32,943 nucleotides of DNA, from the NCBI GenBank assembly GCA_040880545.1, contig JBBDIE010000068.1:1-32943 (forward strand), written 5' to 3'. Source of the stretch: M55B112 sp040880545. GTDB taxonomy: Bacteria > Bacteroidota > Bacteroidia > Bacteroidales > GCA-2748055. The notes beneath the pieces are model-generated. The model searched no databases, was not told the DNA's origin, and saw nothing but the letters and a program-made list of their open reading frames with translations. Of this stretch, positions 1 through 8,482 are shown piece by piece. The first letter of the stretch is position 1. Every line of letters begins with the position of its first letter. The position numbers were made by a program, and so were the translations under genes.

Positions 1-40
1 GTAAAATCAATCCTGTAAAAAGATGTGTATAAAGATTAGC

Positions 41-72
41 CACGTGGAGAGGGGGCCAGGGGGTGAGGTGCT
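41..72. repeat. Purine-rich CACGTGGAG... repeat half-site
   Basis: A CACGTG hexamer is followed by a strongly purine-biased stretch (GGAGAGGGGGCC then AGGGGGTGAGGTG) that is unlike the surrounding AT-rich DNA. It resembles one arm of long G-rich/C-rich palindromic repeats that I remember from intergenic regions of many bacteria, but only one arm is present and no second copy occurs in this window. The assignment as a repeat is therefore tentative. Confidence 0.3.
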
Positions 73-159
73 ACGAGCGTAACGCAGAACCGAGTGCAAC
101 AAGCTCACGAATACCGCTGAAAATAAACTTTTCATGAGTATATCGGACATTAGGAACAT
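73..159. repeat. Interspersed 87-bp repeat, copy 1
   Basis: This 87-bp segment matches 15474-15560 base for base apart from four substitutions and without indels, from ACGAGCGTAACGCAG through TATCGGACATTA to GAACAT. It contains no ORF of note. The copy at 15474 is preceded by the other arm of a hairpin; this copy lacks that arm. It lies beyond the 3' end of the leftward lipoprotein gene, the usual place for REP-like or MITE-like intergenic elements. No target-site duplication could be defined. Confidence 0.75.
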
Positions 160-191
160 CCATCAAAATAGAGTCTGTCAATAGCGTAGAG

Positions 192-310
192 TGGCTGGAT
201 CATAATGTTCGAGATCAAGGCTTGCGAAGTCGGGAAATGCGCAGTTTACTTGCGTAAATGAGCAATTTCCCGACGAGCGTAACGCAGATATCGGACATTA
301 TGGACAGCCA
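192..310. repeat. Long imperfect inverted-repeat element
   Basis: The outer ends are imperfect inverted repeats: TGGCTGGATCATAATGTTC at 192 against GGACATTATGGACAGCCA at 293-310. Inside lies a second stem, GTCGGGAAAT (about 229-238) against ATTTCCCGAC (about 264-273). The right arm contains CGAGCGTAACGCAG followed directly by ATATCGGACATTATG, which are the two ends of the 87-bp repeat at 73 joined with the middle missing. The element could form a cruciform or act as a stem-loop downstream of the lipoprotein gene that ends at 314. It is a non-autonomous element by appearance. Confidence 0.65.
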
Positions 311-313
311 CCA

Positions 314-823
314 CTAATTATTCAATTCAATACCAGAGAGAATCAATACATCCGTTGTGTCCGTATTGCTCTTATTCAGATCCCTGTCGTAAATGAAGAA
401 GGTATAGAATATGGTGTCATAGGTTATGATCGGATATTCGATGGTCACAGATACGGTTCCTGAAAGTGGTTTTTTGTCGAGGTATGGAATAATATATTTC
501 AGATAACCGCCATCTTCTTCGGGTATTCTCACAAATTCGTTATCCTGGTAATCATGTAGTTGCATGAATAGGTTGTAACGCTGTGTATCAGGAAGATTGA
601 AGCCACTGGTGTCTGTTGGTGTGTAAAGGCCGAGATTACCGTCGCCATCTGTAAAGCTGAAGTTCAGTTTCCCCATCAACACTTCCTGTTCCAGGTTGTT
701 TGTACTGATGTACAGATAAAAATTTTCATAATAGATCAACGGAACATCCGGATATACCGGTTTTTCCTGGCACTGGTACAATGTGGCCATAAGAAAGATC
801 AATATGACGGTTAATTTTTTCAT
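314..823 (-). CDS. Small lipoprotein, unknown function
   Basis: The 169-residue product starts with a short positively charged and hydrophobic segment ending in L-Y-Q-C (Cys18), which fits a signal peptidase II lipobox, so the mature protein should be a lipid-anchored envelope protein. The rest is soluble and rich in aromatic and acidic residues, with an FTDGDGNLG stretch near residues 56-64 that looks like a beta-turn or calcium-loop-like motif. It lies 27 bp downstream of der and on the same strand, so it may be the last gene of the rluB-era-der operon. I do not recognise a named family; the context gives no function beyond envelope location. Its 3' end abuts the 192-310 inverted-repeat element. 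Confidence 0.75.
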   Translation of the reverse strand: MKKLTVILIFLMATLYQCQEKPVYPDVPLIYYENFYLYISTNNLEQEVLMGKLNFSFTDGDGNLGLYTPTDTSGFNLPDTQRYNLFMQLHDYQDNEFVRIPEEDGGYLKYIIPYLDKKPLSGTVSVTIEYPIITYDTIFYTFFIYDRDLNKSNTDTTDVLILSGIELNN

Positions 824-850
824 TCTGAAAAATTACAACAAAAACCCTGC

Positions 851-2155
851 CTATTTTTTGCGCATATAGATCTGTATGGGGACCCCTGTAAAAACGAAGT
901 TCTGCCTGATTTTATTTTCCAGGTATCGTTTGTAGGGATCCTTAATATATTGGGGAAGGTTGCAGTAGAATGCAAAGGAAGGGGTATGTGTCGGCAGTTG
1001 GGTAACATACTTAATCCGGATATATTTCCCCTTAATGGCCGGTGGATGGTTCGCTTCTATTGCTTCCAGCATTACCTCATTCAGTTTGGAGGTGGAAATT
1101 TTTCGTTTCCTGTTTTCAAAAACCTTAATGGCCTCTTCCAGGGCTTTATGCAGCCTCTGCTTTGTAAGTGCTGACACAAACACGATAGGAATATCGGTAA
1201 AGGGTTCCAGTTTTTTTCTTACCGCCGCTTCAAATTCTTTCACGGACCCTGTCTCTTTTTCAACCAGGTCCCATTTATTGATCAATACCACAACCCCCTT
1301 TTTATTCTTTTCGATCAGGTGAAAAATGTTCACATCCTGACCTTCAATGCCGATAGTTGCATCGATTAAGAGCAAGCATACATCGGCATGTTCAATGGAC
1401 CGAACCGATCGCATTACGGAATAGAACTCCAGGTCCTCCTTCACTTTTGCCTTCTTTCTTATCCCAGCGGTATCAACAAGGATAAAATCATGGTTGAATT
1501 TTGAATAACGGGTGTGTATGGAATCACGGGTGGTTCCCGATATTTCTGTTACGATATTCCGGTCTTCACCAATAAGGGAGTTGATCAATGATGATTTACC
1601 AACATTGGGTCTTCCAACTACCGCAATTCTCGGTAATTCCTCTTCTTCTTTTTCATCCTCTTTTTCAAATCCTTCCACAACCTTATCCAGCAAATCGCCT
1701 GTACCGCTGCCATTGATGGATGAGATCGAAAAAACTTCGCCCAGGCCAAGTTTGTAAAAGACCGGGGCCTCCAGGTTACGTGCAGAATTGTCTACTTTGT
1801 TGGCTATCAGGAAAACCGGCTTTTTCACCTTCCGGAGCATCTGTGCTATGGCCTCATCCAGATCGGTAATTCCGCTTGTTACATCTACCATGAATACAAT
1901 CAGATCCGATTCCTCAATGGCCAGGAGTACCTGTTTTCGAATTTCCTCTTCGAAGACATCTTCCGAATTGGTAATATATCCGCCGGTGTCTATAACTTTG
2001 AAATTACGACCATTCCAGAAAACATCCCCGTAGTGCCGGTCGCGTGTAACCCCACTAATCTCGTCCACAATCGCCTTCCGGGATTCGGTCAGACGGTTAA
2101 AAAAAGTTGATTTTCCTACATTGGGCCGGCCAACGATTGCTACAATATTTCCCAT
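851..2155 (-). CDS. der: Ribosome-assembly GTPase Der (EngA)
   Basis: Der is an essential double GTPase that acts in late 50S ribosomal subunit assembly in the cytoplasm. Two tandem G domains are visible. The first has GRPNVGKST at 9-17, DTGG at 56-59 and NKVD at 119-122. The second has GRPNVGKS at 181-188, DTAG at 228-231 and NKWD at 293-296. They are joined by an acidic linker near 164-175, and a KH-like C-terminal domain follows from about residue 350. The length of 434 residues is normal for the family. The gene is only 10 bp downstream of era, and pairing of two ribosome GTPases with an rRNA pseudouridine synthase makes a coherent ribosome-biogenesis operon. Confidence 0.97.
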   Translation of the reverse strand: MGNIVAIVGRPNVGKSTFFNRLTESRKAIVDEISGVTRDRHYGDVFWNGRNFKVIDTGGYITNSEDVFEEEIRKQVLLAIEESDLIVFMVDVTSGITDLDEAIAQMLRKVKKPVFLIANKVDNSARNLEAPVFYKLGLGEVFSISSINGSGTGDLLDKVVEGFEKEDEKEEEELPRIAVVGRPNVGKSSLINSLIGEDRNIVTEISGTTRDSIHTRYSKFNHDFILVDTAGIRKKAKVKEDLEFYSVMRSVRSIEHADVCLLLIDATIGIEGQDVNIFHLIEKNKKGVVVLINKWDLVEKETGSVKEFEAAVRKKLEPFTDIPIVFVSALTKQRLHKALEEAIKVFENRKRKISTSKLNEVMLEAIEANHPPAIKGKYIRIKYVTQLPTHTPSFAFYCNLPQYIKDPYKRYLENKIRQNFVFTGVPIQIYMRKK

Positions 2156-2165
2156 TTTGTTTTGA

Positions 2166-3062
2166 TTACCTGTATCCGAAGTTTTTTAACTTCTTCTCAT
2201 TATTTCTCCAGTCTTTTTGCACCTTTACATACATTTCAAGAAAGATCTTCTTGGCAAAAAATGCCTCCATATCCAATCTCGCTTCCTTACCAACACGTTT
2301 AAGTGAAGCTCCCTTATGCCCTATGAGTATGCCCTTCTGGCTCTCTTTTTCCACATAAATCACAGAGCGGATCCTGATAATGTTTTTCTCCTCCTGGAAG
2401 GATTCAACTTCAATTTCCACCGAATACGGTATCTCCTGTTTATAATGCACCAATATTTTCTCCCTGATCATCTCTCCCACCATAAAGCGTTCCGATTTAT
2501 CGGTCAGCATATCCTTGGGAAAGAATGGAGGTGAAACGGGAAGTAGTTCCAGTATTCTTTTAAAAAGATTATCCACATTAAAGTTCTTCAGGGCACTGAT
2601 TGGGAATATCTCCGCTTTGGGTAACCGCTCGTGCCACTGTGCCACCTTCTCTTCCAATGTGGCCTGGTCCGTCTTGTCAATCTTGTTGATCAATAGTAAT
2701 ACAGGTGCATTTTTCTTATTCAGTTTATCAACAAAGGCTTCTTCTTTCCGCGGATCTTCTCCCACTTCGGTGATAAACAGAATGATGTCGGCATCGGATA
2801 GAGCCGACCGGGCACTCTTGAGCATAAACTCCTGGAGTTTGTAATTGGGATCGAGGATCCCTGGAGTGTCTGAAAAGACCACCTGGTAATCATCGGTGTT
2901 TACGATCCCATGGATCCTGTGGCGGGTGGTTTGTGCCTTCGAAGTGATTATGGAGAGTTTTTCTCCCACCATCACATTCATGAGTGTGGACTTACCTACA
3001 TTTGGCTTTCCAAGGATATTTACAAAGCCGGCCCTATGTTCACTGCTATTACTCAAATGCAT
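2166..3062 (-). CDS. era: GTPase Era (16S rRNA/30S maturation)
   Basis: Era binds the 3' end of 16S rRNA and helps mature the 30S subunit. The 298-residue protein shows GKPNVGKS at 18-25, the TT of switch I near 45-46, DTPG at 65-68 and NKID at 126-129. A C-terminal KH domain follows, with GHKG near residues 243-246 and a basic tail. Length and domain order are standard. Its start overlaps the end of the upstream pseudouridine synthase gene by 14 bp, so the two are very likely translationally coupled. Der follows 10 bp downstream. Confidence 0.97.
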   Translation of the reverse strand: MHLSNSSEHRAGFVNILGKPNVGKSTLMNVMVGEKLSIITSKAQTTRHRIHGIVNTDDYQVVFSDTPGILDPNYKLQEFMLKSARSALSDADIILFITEVGEDPRKEEAFVDKLNKKNAPVLLLINKIDKTDQATLEEKVAQWHERLPKAEIFPISALKNFNVDNLFKRILELLPVSPPFFPKDMLTDKSERFMVGEMIREKILVHYKQEIPYSVEIEVESFQEEKNIIRIRSVIYVEKESQKGILIGHKGASLKRVGKEARLDMEAFFAKKIFLEMYVKVQKDWRNNEKKLKNFGYR

Positions 3063-4134
3063 TCATTTTCAACATTTTAATCTCCTTTTCAGTCAGGAAC
3101 CTCCACCGGCCCCTGGCCAGGTTTTTCTTGGTCATTCCTGCAAAATATACCCTGTCCAGTTTTGTAACTTTATAGCCAAGGTGTTCAAATAACCTTCGTA
3201 CGATCCTGTTTTTCCCGGAATGTATTTCAATCCCCACCTCCTTTTTATTCTCCTTGGAGGCATACGCGATGGCATCCACCTGGATAAAACCATCTTCCAG
3301 TTCAATTCCTTCAGCGATCTTTTTCAGGTCACTGTGAACCAGGTTTTTGTCTAAAAAGACATGGTATGTTTTCTTTTTATTGAACGAAGGGTGGGTCAGT
3401 TTTCGGGTTAAATCCCCATCGTTGGTAAATAGTAGTACGCCCGTGGTGTTTTTATCCAGCCTTCCAACAGGGTAGATTCGTTCCTTGCACGCCTGGCTCA
3501 CCAGTTCCATGACCGTTTTTTTTGCATGGGGATCATCCACCGTGGTTACATAGTCCTTGGGTTTGTTCAACAGCAGATACACCTTTCTTTCATTACCCAA
3601 CCTTTCGCCATTGTACCTTACATCATCATCCGGCAGCACCTTGGTACCCACCTCTGTAATAATCTTGCCATTCACCGATACCAACCCGGCTTCGATAAGC
3701 TTATCGGCCTCCCTCCGCGAACAGACCCCTGCATGTGCCATGAATTTGTTCAGCCTGATCTCTTCTGATTTCGCAGATTTCGGCTTTCTTTTCCCCGGGT
3801 TGTATTCCCTTTTGTTGCCCTTTCCTGCTCCTGTATCTCCTTCAAGGGTTGGTTTCCCGGCAGCCGGCCCTTTTCCGGGGGCCCTCTTTTTGTATGGTGC
3901 AGTTCCTGGCTTTCCTCCATCAGTGGGTCTCCTGGTACCAGGTCCCTTCTGTGTTGATCGCTTACTGTTTTGCTCTTCTCCCGCACCTTTTTCAGTTGCA
4001 TGTTTCCTGGTCACGGGCCCTTTCCGGCTTGTCCGCTTGCTGTTTTGTGCCGCTCCCTTACCTCCTTCTGCTGCATGTCTCTTAGTAACGGGCCCCTTGC
4101 GGGTTGTCCGCTTATTGTTTTTTGGATTCTTCAT
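3049..4134 (-). CDS. rluB: RluB/RsuA-type rRNA pseudouridine synthase with repetitive basic N-terminus
   Basis: The enzyme should convert a specific uridine in rRNA to pseudouridine. Residues about 125-170 form an S4 RNA-binding domain (RLNKFMAHAGVCSRREAD). The catalytic domain carries GRLDKNTTG at 224-232, where Asp227 is the expected nucleophile, and a KNRIVRRLFEHLG segment typical of RsuA/RluB/RluE/RluF. What is odd is the first 120 residues: four 25-residue repeats rich in Lys, Arg, Gly and Pro (residues 6-105), a basic, low-complexity extension suited to RNA binding. Whether the target is 23S (RluB-like) or 16S (RsuA-like) rRNA cannot be decided from sequence alone. It is the promoter-proximal gene of the era-der operon. 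Confidence 0.88.
   Translation of the reverse strand: MKNPKNNKRTTRKGPVTKRHAAEGGKGAAQNSKRTSRKGPVTRKHATEKGAGEEQNSKRSTQKGPGTRRPTDGGKPGTAPYKKRAPGKGPAAGKPTLEGDTGAGKGNKREYNPGKRKPKSAKSEEIRLNKFMAHAGVCSRREADKLIEAGLVSVNGKIITEVGTKVLPDDDVRYNGERLGNERKVYLLLNKPKDYVTTVDDPHAKKTVMELVSQACKERIYPVGRLDKNTTGVLLFTNDGDLTRKLTHPSFNKKKTYHVFLDKNLVHSDLKKIAEGIELEDGFIQVDAIAYASKENKKEVGIEIHSGKNRIVRRLFEHLGYKVTKLDRVYFAGMTKKNLARGRWRFLTEKEIKMLKMNAFE
3820..4119 (-). repeat. Four in-frame 75-bp repeats within the pseudouridine synthase gene
   Basis: The repeats encode residues 6-30, 31-55, 56-80 and 81-105 of the pseudouridine synthase. The first three share an N-x-KR-x-x-xKGP-x-T-(K/R)(R/K) core; the fourth is more diverged. The 75-bp period keeps the frame, so the array can grow or shrink by slippage without breaking the enzyme. 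Confidence 0.85.
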
Positions 4135-4183
4135 GGTGGATATCTGATCCGAATTAATATTTATGGATTTCCGGATGAGTTTG

Positions 4184-4191
4184 CAAAGTTA
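4184..4191 (-). promoter_or_regulatory. Candidate -7 box for the rluB-era-der operon
   Basis: On the minus strand the sequence reads TAACTTTG, matching the Bacteroidota -7 consensus TAnnTTTG, about 50 bp upstream of the pseudouridine synthase start. No good -33 TTTG lies 19 bp further upstream, so this is a weak call. Confidence 0.4.
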
Positions 4192-4220
4192 AGATTAAAT
4201 TAATAACTGAATTATATTTA

Positions 4221-4228
4221 TATCTTTG
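4221..4228 (+). promoter_or_regulatory. Candidate -7 box for glmM
   Basis: TATCTTTG matches TAnnTTTG and lies about 120 bp upstream of the glmM start, in the divergent region shared with the leftward operon. It lacks an obvious -33 TTTG at the ideal spacing. If used, it gives a 5' leader of over 100 nt that includes the palindrome at 4264-4281. Confidence 0.4.
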
Positions 4229-4263
4229 TTTAACCTTAAAAAACAGATGTTTAAATGATCAAT

Positions 4264-4281
4264 AATGAACCGCGGTTTATT
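4264..4281. promoter_or_regulatory. 18-bp palindrome in the glmM leader
   Basis: AATGAACCGCGGTTTATT is a near-perfect inverted repeat with one mismatched pair that becomes G-U in RNA. It sits about 68 bp upstream of the glmM start and downstream of the candidate -7 box. It could be an operator or an RNA hairpin; nothing else supports a specific regulator. Confidence 0.35.
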
Positions 4282-4348
4282 AAATTCTGATGTTCATTAA
4301 ACCATCTTCGGGTATCAGAGTCAAACACAGATAAAGTTTCTTAATTAA

Positions 4349-5737
4349 ATGACTTTAATTACATCAATTTCCGGGATCAGGGGAACTATTGGGGGGATTC
4401 CGGGTGAAGGATTGTCCCCGCTTGATATCGTTAAATTCACCTCCGCTTATGCTATCTGGTTAAAGAAAAAAAGTGGTAAGACAAAACCAAAAGTGGTTCT
4501 GGGCAGAGATGCCCGAATTTCCGGTCCGATGGTTGAGCAAATAGTTTCAGGAACCCTGGCAGGATCAGGAGTCGATGTGATCAATTTATCACTTGCAACC
4601 ACACCTACCGTTGAAATGGCCGTCATGGAACTTGGGAGCGATGGAGGAATCATACTCACTGCCAGCCATAACCCAAAACAATGGAATGCATTAAAATTGC
4701 TCAACAGCGATGGGGAATTTCTCTCAGAAGCAGATGGCGATATGATCCTTGCATTGGCGAGAAAAGAGGAATTTGAATATAGTGAGGTTGATGCTCTTGG
4801 TAACATTTTTGCTGAGACCGGGATGAATGATTATCATATTCAAAAAGTACTGGATCTTCCACTCGTGGATATATCAGCAATCAGGGCAGCTGGTTTTCGG
4901 GTTGCGATAGATTGCGTAAATTCGGTAGGGGGAACCATATTACCCGCATTGCTGAAAAAGCTGGGGGTGATGGAGGTTATTGAGCTGTATTGCGAACCCA
5001 ACGGAGAGTTTCCGCATAATCCGGAGCCGCTGCCGGAGAATCTTACTGCTATCTCAAAACTGGTAAAAGAAAAAAGTGCAGATGTTGGCTTTGTGGTGGA
5101 TCCCGACGTGGACCGGCTGGCCATTATCAATGAAGATGGAACCATGTTTGGTGAGGAATATACCCTGGTGGCAGTGGCAGATTATGTTTTATCAAAAACA
5201 CCGGGAGATACTTGTTCCAATCTGTCTTCTTCCCGTGCACTGAGAGATATTACCGAAAAACATGGTGGCAGCTATTTTGCGTCTGCCGTGGGAGAAGTGA
5301 ATGTAGTTCATACCATGAAGCAACATAAATGTGTCATTGGCGGTGAAGGGAACGGGGGAATAATTTATCCTGAAATCCACTATGGCCGTGATGCCCTTGT
5401 AGGTATCGCCCTGTTTCTCAGTCATCTGGCTACATCAGGAATCAAATGCAGCGAACTTCGTAAGAGCTATCCGGTTTACCAGATCATTAAAAATAAAGTA
5501 TCACTTTCCGCCGACAGTAACATCACGGAAATTCTCTCCGCACTGGAGCTGGTTTTTGCAGATGAGCAGATCAACAGAACCGACGGACTGAAAATCGATT
5601 TTAAACATGGCTGGTTGCACCTCCGCAGGTCAAATACAGAGCCTATCATCAGAATTTATGCAGAAGCAGTCACTCAGGCTGAAGCCGCCTCGATGATAGA
5701 AGAGGTGATGAAACATATCAGCGAAATTAAAAAATGA
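4349..5737 (+). CDS. glmM: Phosphoglucosamine mutase GlmM
   Basis: GlmM interconverts glucosamine-6-phosphate and glucosamine-1-phosphate on the way to UDP-GlcNAc for peptidoglycan and lipopolysaccharide. The 462-residue protein has the alpha-D-phosphohexomutase landmarks: SGIRGT near the N-terminus, the phosphoserine loop TASHNP at 104-109 (Ser106), the magnesium loop DPDVDR at 251-256, the sugar-binding GGEGNGG at 331-337 and the phosphate-binding RSNTEP at 427-432. A phosphomannomutase or dual-specificity role is possible because these families are close, but length and motifs fit the Bacteroidota GlmM group. It is transcribed away from the ribosome-biogenesis operon; the export genes follow after 28 bp. 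Confidence 0.9.
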   Translation: MTLITSISGIRGTIGGIPGEGLSPLDIVKFTSAYAIWLKKKSGKTKPKVVLGRDARISGPMVEQIVSGTLAGSGVDVINLSLATTPTVEMAVMELGSDGGIILTASHNPKQWNALKLLNSDGEFLSEADGDMILALARKEEFEYSEVDALGNIFAETGMNDYHIQKVLDLPLVDISAIRAAGFRVAIDCVNSVGGTILPALLKKLGVMEVIELYCEPNGEFPHNPEPLPENLTAISKLVKEKSADVGFVVDPDVDRLAIINEDGTMFGEEYTLVAVADYVLSKTPGDTCSNLSSSRALRDITEKHGGSYFASAVGEVNVVHTMKQHKCVIGGEGNGGIIYPEIHYGRDALVGIALFLSHLATSGIKCSELRKSYPVYQIIKNKVSLSADSNITEILSALELVFADEQINRTDGLKIDFKHGWLHLRRSNTEPIIRIYAEAVTQAEAASMIEEVMKHISEIKK

Positions 5738-5765
5738 GAAAATAATTCAAATAAAATATATACTT

Positions 5766-7139
5766 GTGAAAAAGAAGCCATTAATTGTAACCATCGTTAT
5801 TGCCATACTTATTGCACTCCTGATTGTATATTCAATTTTTTCGGGCAAGGAAAAGGAGGTGATCCTGGAAACTGAGGTTCAGAAAGGGCGGTTTGACGTG
5901 ACTGTTGTTGTAACGGGAGAATTACAGGCTTTGAATGAAACAGAGATCGACGGCCCTTATTCACTCCGGAGTCGGAGCCTGAGGATAAGAAGCGTGAAGA
6001 TCCAGGACTTAATTCCAGAAGGGACCGTTGTGGATTCGGGCGACTGGGTGGCTACACTTGACAGATCGGAGGCCGACAATGCACTGAAGGATGTGATGGA
6101 AGACCTGGAGCGTCTTGAGACAGCCCTGATGCGTGCAAAGCTGGATACTACCATAGAAATGAGAAGATTACGGGATGAATTGATTAATCTGCGGTTTACC
6201 ATGGAGGAGGCCAAAATTACGCTGGAACAGTCGAAGTATGAGCCTCCCGCAACAATCCGGCAGGCTGAGATCAACCAGGAAAAGGCAGAAAGGGCGTATG
6301 AACAGGCACGCCAGAATTATGCACTACGTGTAAGGCAGGCCCGGGGTGATATCAGGGAGGCAGAGTTGAACCTTATGCGGGAGCAAAGAAGAATGCGTGA
6401 TATGGAGGAGGTGTTAAAACAGTTCGACATAACAGCGCCGGCACCCGGGATGGTAATCTATAAAAGGGAGTGGAACGGTGAAAAGCGGACCGCTGGATCA
6501 GAAATTAACTCGTGGGATCTGACAGTGGCAACATTACCGGATCTCTCTACCATGATTTCGCGGACCTATGTCAATGAGATCGATATCAGTAAGATAAGGC
6601 GTTCACAAATGGTGGCGGTTGGCGTCGATGCCTTCCCTGAGAAACAGTATACCGGTGAGGTTATCGAGGTAGCCAATATAGGTGAGCAACTTCCCAATAC
6701 CGACGCCAAAGTGTTTGAGGTAAGAATTCGGTTAAATGAACGTGATTCAATACTGAGGCCCTCCATGACCACAAGTAACAACATTATCACCAAGGTGTAT
6801 GTGGACGTTATGTACCTGCCGCTTGAAGCTGTGCATGCCAATGATAGCCTGACCTTTGTTTACACCAAAGGCAAGGAAAAAAGGGTGGTGGTACTGGGTG
6901 AATCAAATCAAAACTCCATCATTATCGAGCAAGGGCTCAGCAAAGGTGATGTAGTGTACCTTTCATCCCCAAAGGACCTTGAAGGTTTCAGCTATTCAGG
7001 CTTGGAATTGATGGAGATAATCCGTGAAAGAGAATTGGAGAAAAAGAGACAGCAGGAACAGGAACAACAGGTTCAGCCCCGTAACCGCAGCAAGGAAAGA
7101 CCGGCCTCAGGACAGATTAGAAGAAATACTGAAAGCTGA
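5766..7139 (+). CDS. Periplasmic adaptor (membrane-fusion protein, HlyD/MacA type)
   Basis: The 457-residue protein begins with a single membrane anchor (about residues 5-26). It then has a barrel-sandwich half-domain, a long coiled-coil hairpin of charged residues (about 100-220), the returning lipoyl half-motif APAPGMVIY (224-232), a beta-barrel region and a charged C-terminal tail rich in Gln, Glu and Arg. This is the layout of adaptors that bridge an inner-membrane transporter to a TolC-type channel. The start is GTG; no upstream ATG is in frame. The permease gene begins 5 bp after its stop codon, so the three genes form one operon. Confidence 0.85.
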   Translation: MKKKPLIVTIVIAILIALLIVYSIFSGKEKEVILETEVQKGRFDVTVVVTGELQALNETEIDGPYSLRSRSLRIRSVKIQDLIPEGTVVDSGDWVATLDRSEADNALKDVMEDLERLETALMRAKLDTTIEMRRLRDELINLRFTMEEAKITLEQSKYEPPATIRQAEINQEKAERAYEQARQNYALRVRQARGDIREAELNLMREQRRMRDMEEVLKQFDITAPAPGMVIYKREWNGEKRTAGSEINSWDLTVATLPDLSTMISRTYVNEIDISKIRRSQMVAVGVDAFPEKQYTGEVIEVANIGEQLPNTDAKVFEVRIRLNERDSILRPSMTTSNNIITKVYVDVMYLPLEAVHANDSLTFVYTKGKEKRVVVLGESNQNSIIIEQGLSKGDVVYLSSPKDLEGFSYSGLELMEIIRERELEKKRQQEQEQQVQPRNRSKERPASGQIRRNTES

Positions 7140-7144
7140 GAATT

Positions 7145-8482
7145 ATGAGTCGTTATTTTCATGATATAATTATTGCCATTGAATCGATTTTGGCAAACCA
7201 GTTGCGGAGTTTACTAACTGCTTTGGGGATTATTTTCGGGGTTGCTGCTGTGATTACCATGCTGGCCATTGGAAAAGGGGCACAGCAGGAGATTCTGGAA
7301 CAGATCAAAATGGTTGGGGTTAACAATATTATGATCACGCCCATAGTCACTTCAGAAGAGGGTGGCGATTCGGAAGGTAATGGAGAAAAGGAAAGCAAAA
7401 AATTTTCGCCTGGCCTTACCCTGAAAGATGTGGACGCCATAAAGGAGATCTTACCCACCTTGAACAGGGTAAGTCCGGAAATTGCCATGAACTCCAGCGT
7501 TATTCAGGGAGGAAAGCGAGAATCAGCAAAACTGCTGGGAGTTTCCAATGAGTATTTTGAGATTTTCAACCTGCCCCTGGAGCAAGGCAGTTACTTCAAC
7601 GACTACCAGGAGACCAATGGTATCCCTGTTTGTGTCATTGGGGCCAATATCAAGAGTAAGTTTTTCCCCAAGGAAGATCCCATTGGAAAATATATCAAAT
7701 TCGACCGGGTATGGCTTCAGGTGGTGGGAGTTATGGAAAAGACAAATGTAAACCTGACCAGATTTGAAAACATCGGGGTAAACGTGATGAATGATAATAT
7801 CTATATCCCTGTGAAGACCATGTTGTTGAGATTTCAGAACCGGGCCCTGGTAAACACCAGGAAGAATACAACGCAACGACGGAGTTATTTCATGATAAGT
7901 GTGAGTCCCACCCAGAATACATCACGTAATTATCATCAGTTGGATCGTATCATCGTTCAGGTTTCGGAGTCTACAGAATTGAATCCTTCCACCGATGTTC
8001 TGGCCAGGATGTTATTAAGGAGGCATCAGGAAGTGAAGGATTTTGAAATCACCGTACCCGAGCTGTTGCTGAAACAGGAGCAGCGGACCAAGGATGTTTT
8101 CAATATTGTGTTGGGAGCCATTGCAAGTATCTCACTGCTTGTGGGTGGTATAGGAATAATGAACATCATGTTCGCCTCTGTCATGGAACGGATCAAAGAG
8201 ATCGGTACCCGCCTGGCCATCGGGGCCAAGAAAATGGATATCGTGGTCCAGTTTCTCGCAGAGGCTGTATTGATCAGCGTTTCAGGAGGACTTATTGGCG
8301 TTTTGCTGGGTGTGATTTCATCGGCATTGATCAATAAGTTTGCAGGAATTCTGACCATTATTTCTCCCCTCAGCGTGTTTATAGCATTTTTTGTTTCAGC
8401 CTCGGTAGGTGTTATATTTGGATATTCACCTGCAAAACGAGCCTCTGAAAGAGATCCCATAGAATCATTAAGGTATGAATAG
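7145..8482 (+). CDS. MacB/FtsX-type ABC transporter permease
   Basis: The 445-residue product has the FtsX/MacB permease topology. There is one N-terminal membrane helix (about 18-42, with LRSLLTALGIIFGVAAV), a large periplasmic domain (about 45-310) and three C-terminal helices, the first containing SLLVGGIGIMNIMFASVMER. It would move substrates from the periplasm or outer leaflet by mechanotransmission together with the adaptor and the outer-membrane protein encoded on either side. MacB proteins often carry a fused N-terminal ATPase; this one has none, and no ATPase gene lies in the operon. The downstream gene overlaps its end by 8 bp. Confidence 0.88.
   Translation: MSRYFHDIIIAIESILANQLRSLLTALGIIFGVAAVITMLAIGKGAQQEILEQIKMVGVNNIMITPIVTSEEGGDSEGNGEKESKKFSPGLTLKDVDAIKEILPTLNRVSPEIAMNSSVIQGGKRESAKLLGVSNEYFEIFNLPLEQGSYFNDYQETNGIPVCVIGANIKSKFFPKEDPIGKYIKFDRVWLQVVGVMEKTNVNLTRFENIGVNVMNDNIYIPVKTMLLRFQNRALVNTRKNTTQRRSYFMISVSPTQNTSRNYHQLDRIIVQVSESTELNPSTDVLARMLLRRHQEVKDFEITVPELLLKQEQRTKDVFNIVLGAIASISLLVGGIGIMNIMFASVMERIKEIGTRLAIGAKKMDIVVQFLAEAVLISVSGGLIGVLLGVISSALINKFAGILTIISPLSVFIAFFVSASVGVIFGYSPAKRASERDPIESLRYE

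Noticed and set aside
3557..4147. 196-codon frame on the plus strand opposite the pseudouridine synthase
   Set aside because: It is the antisense of the repetitive basic N-terminus; the repeated Pro/Leu/Phe/Cys-rich composition follows from the 75-bp repeats, and the minus-strand gene has clear catalytic motifs.
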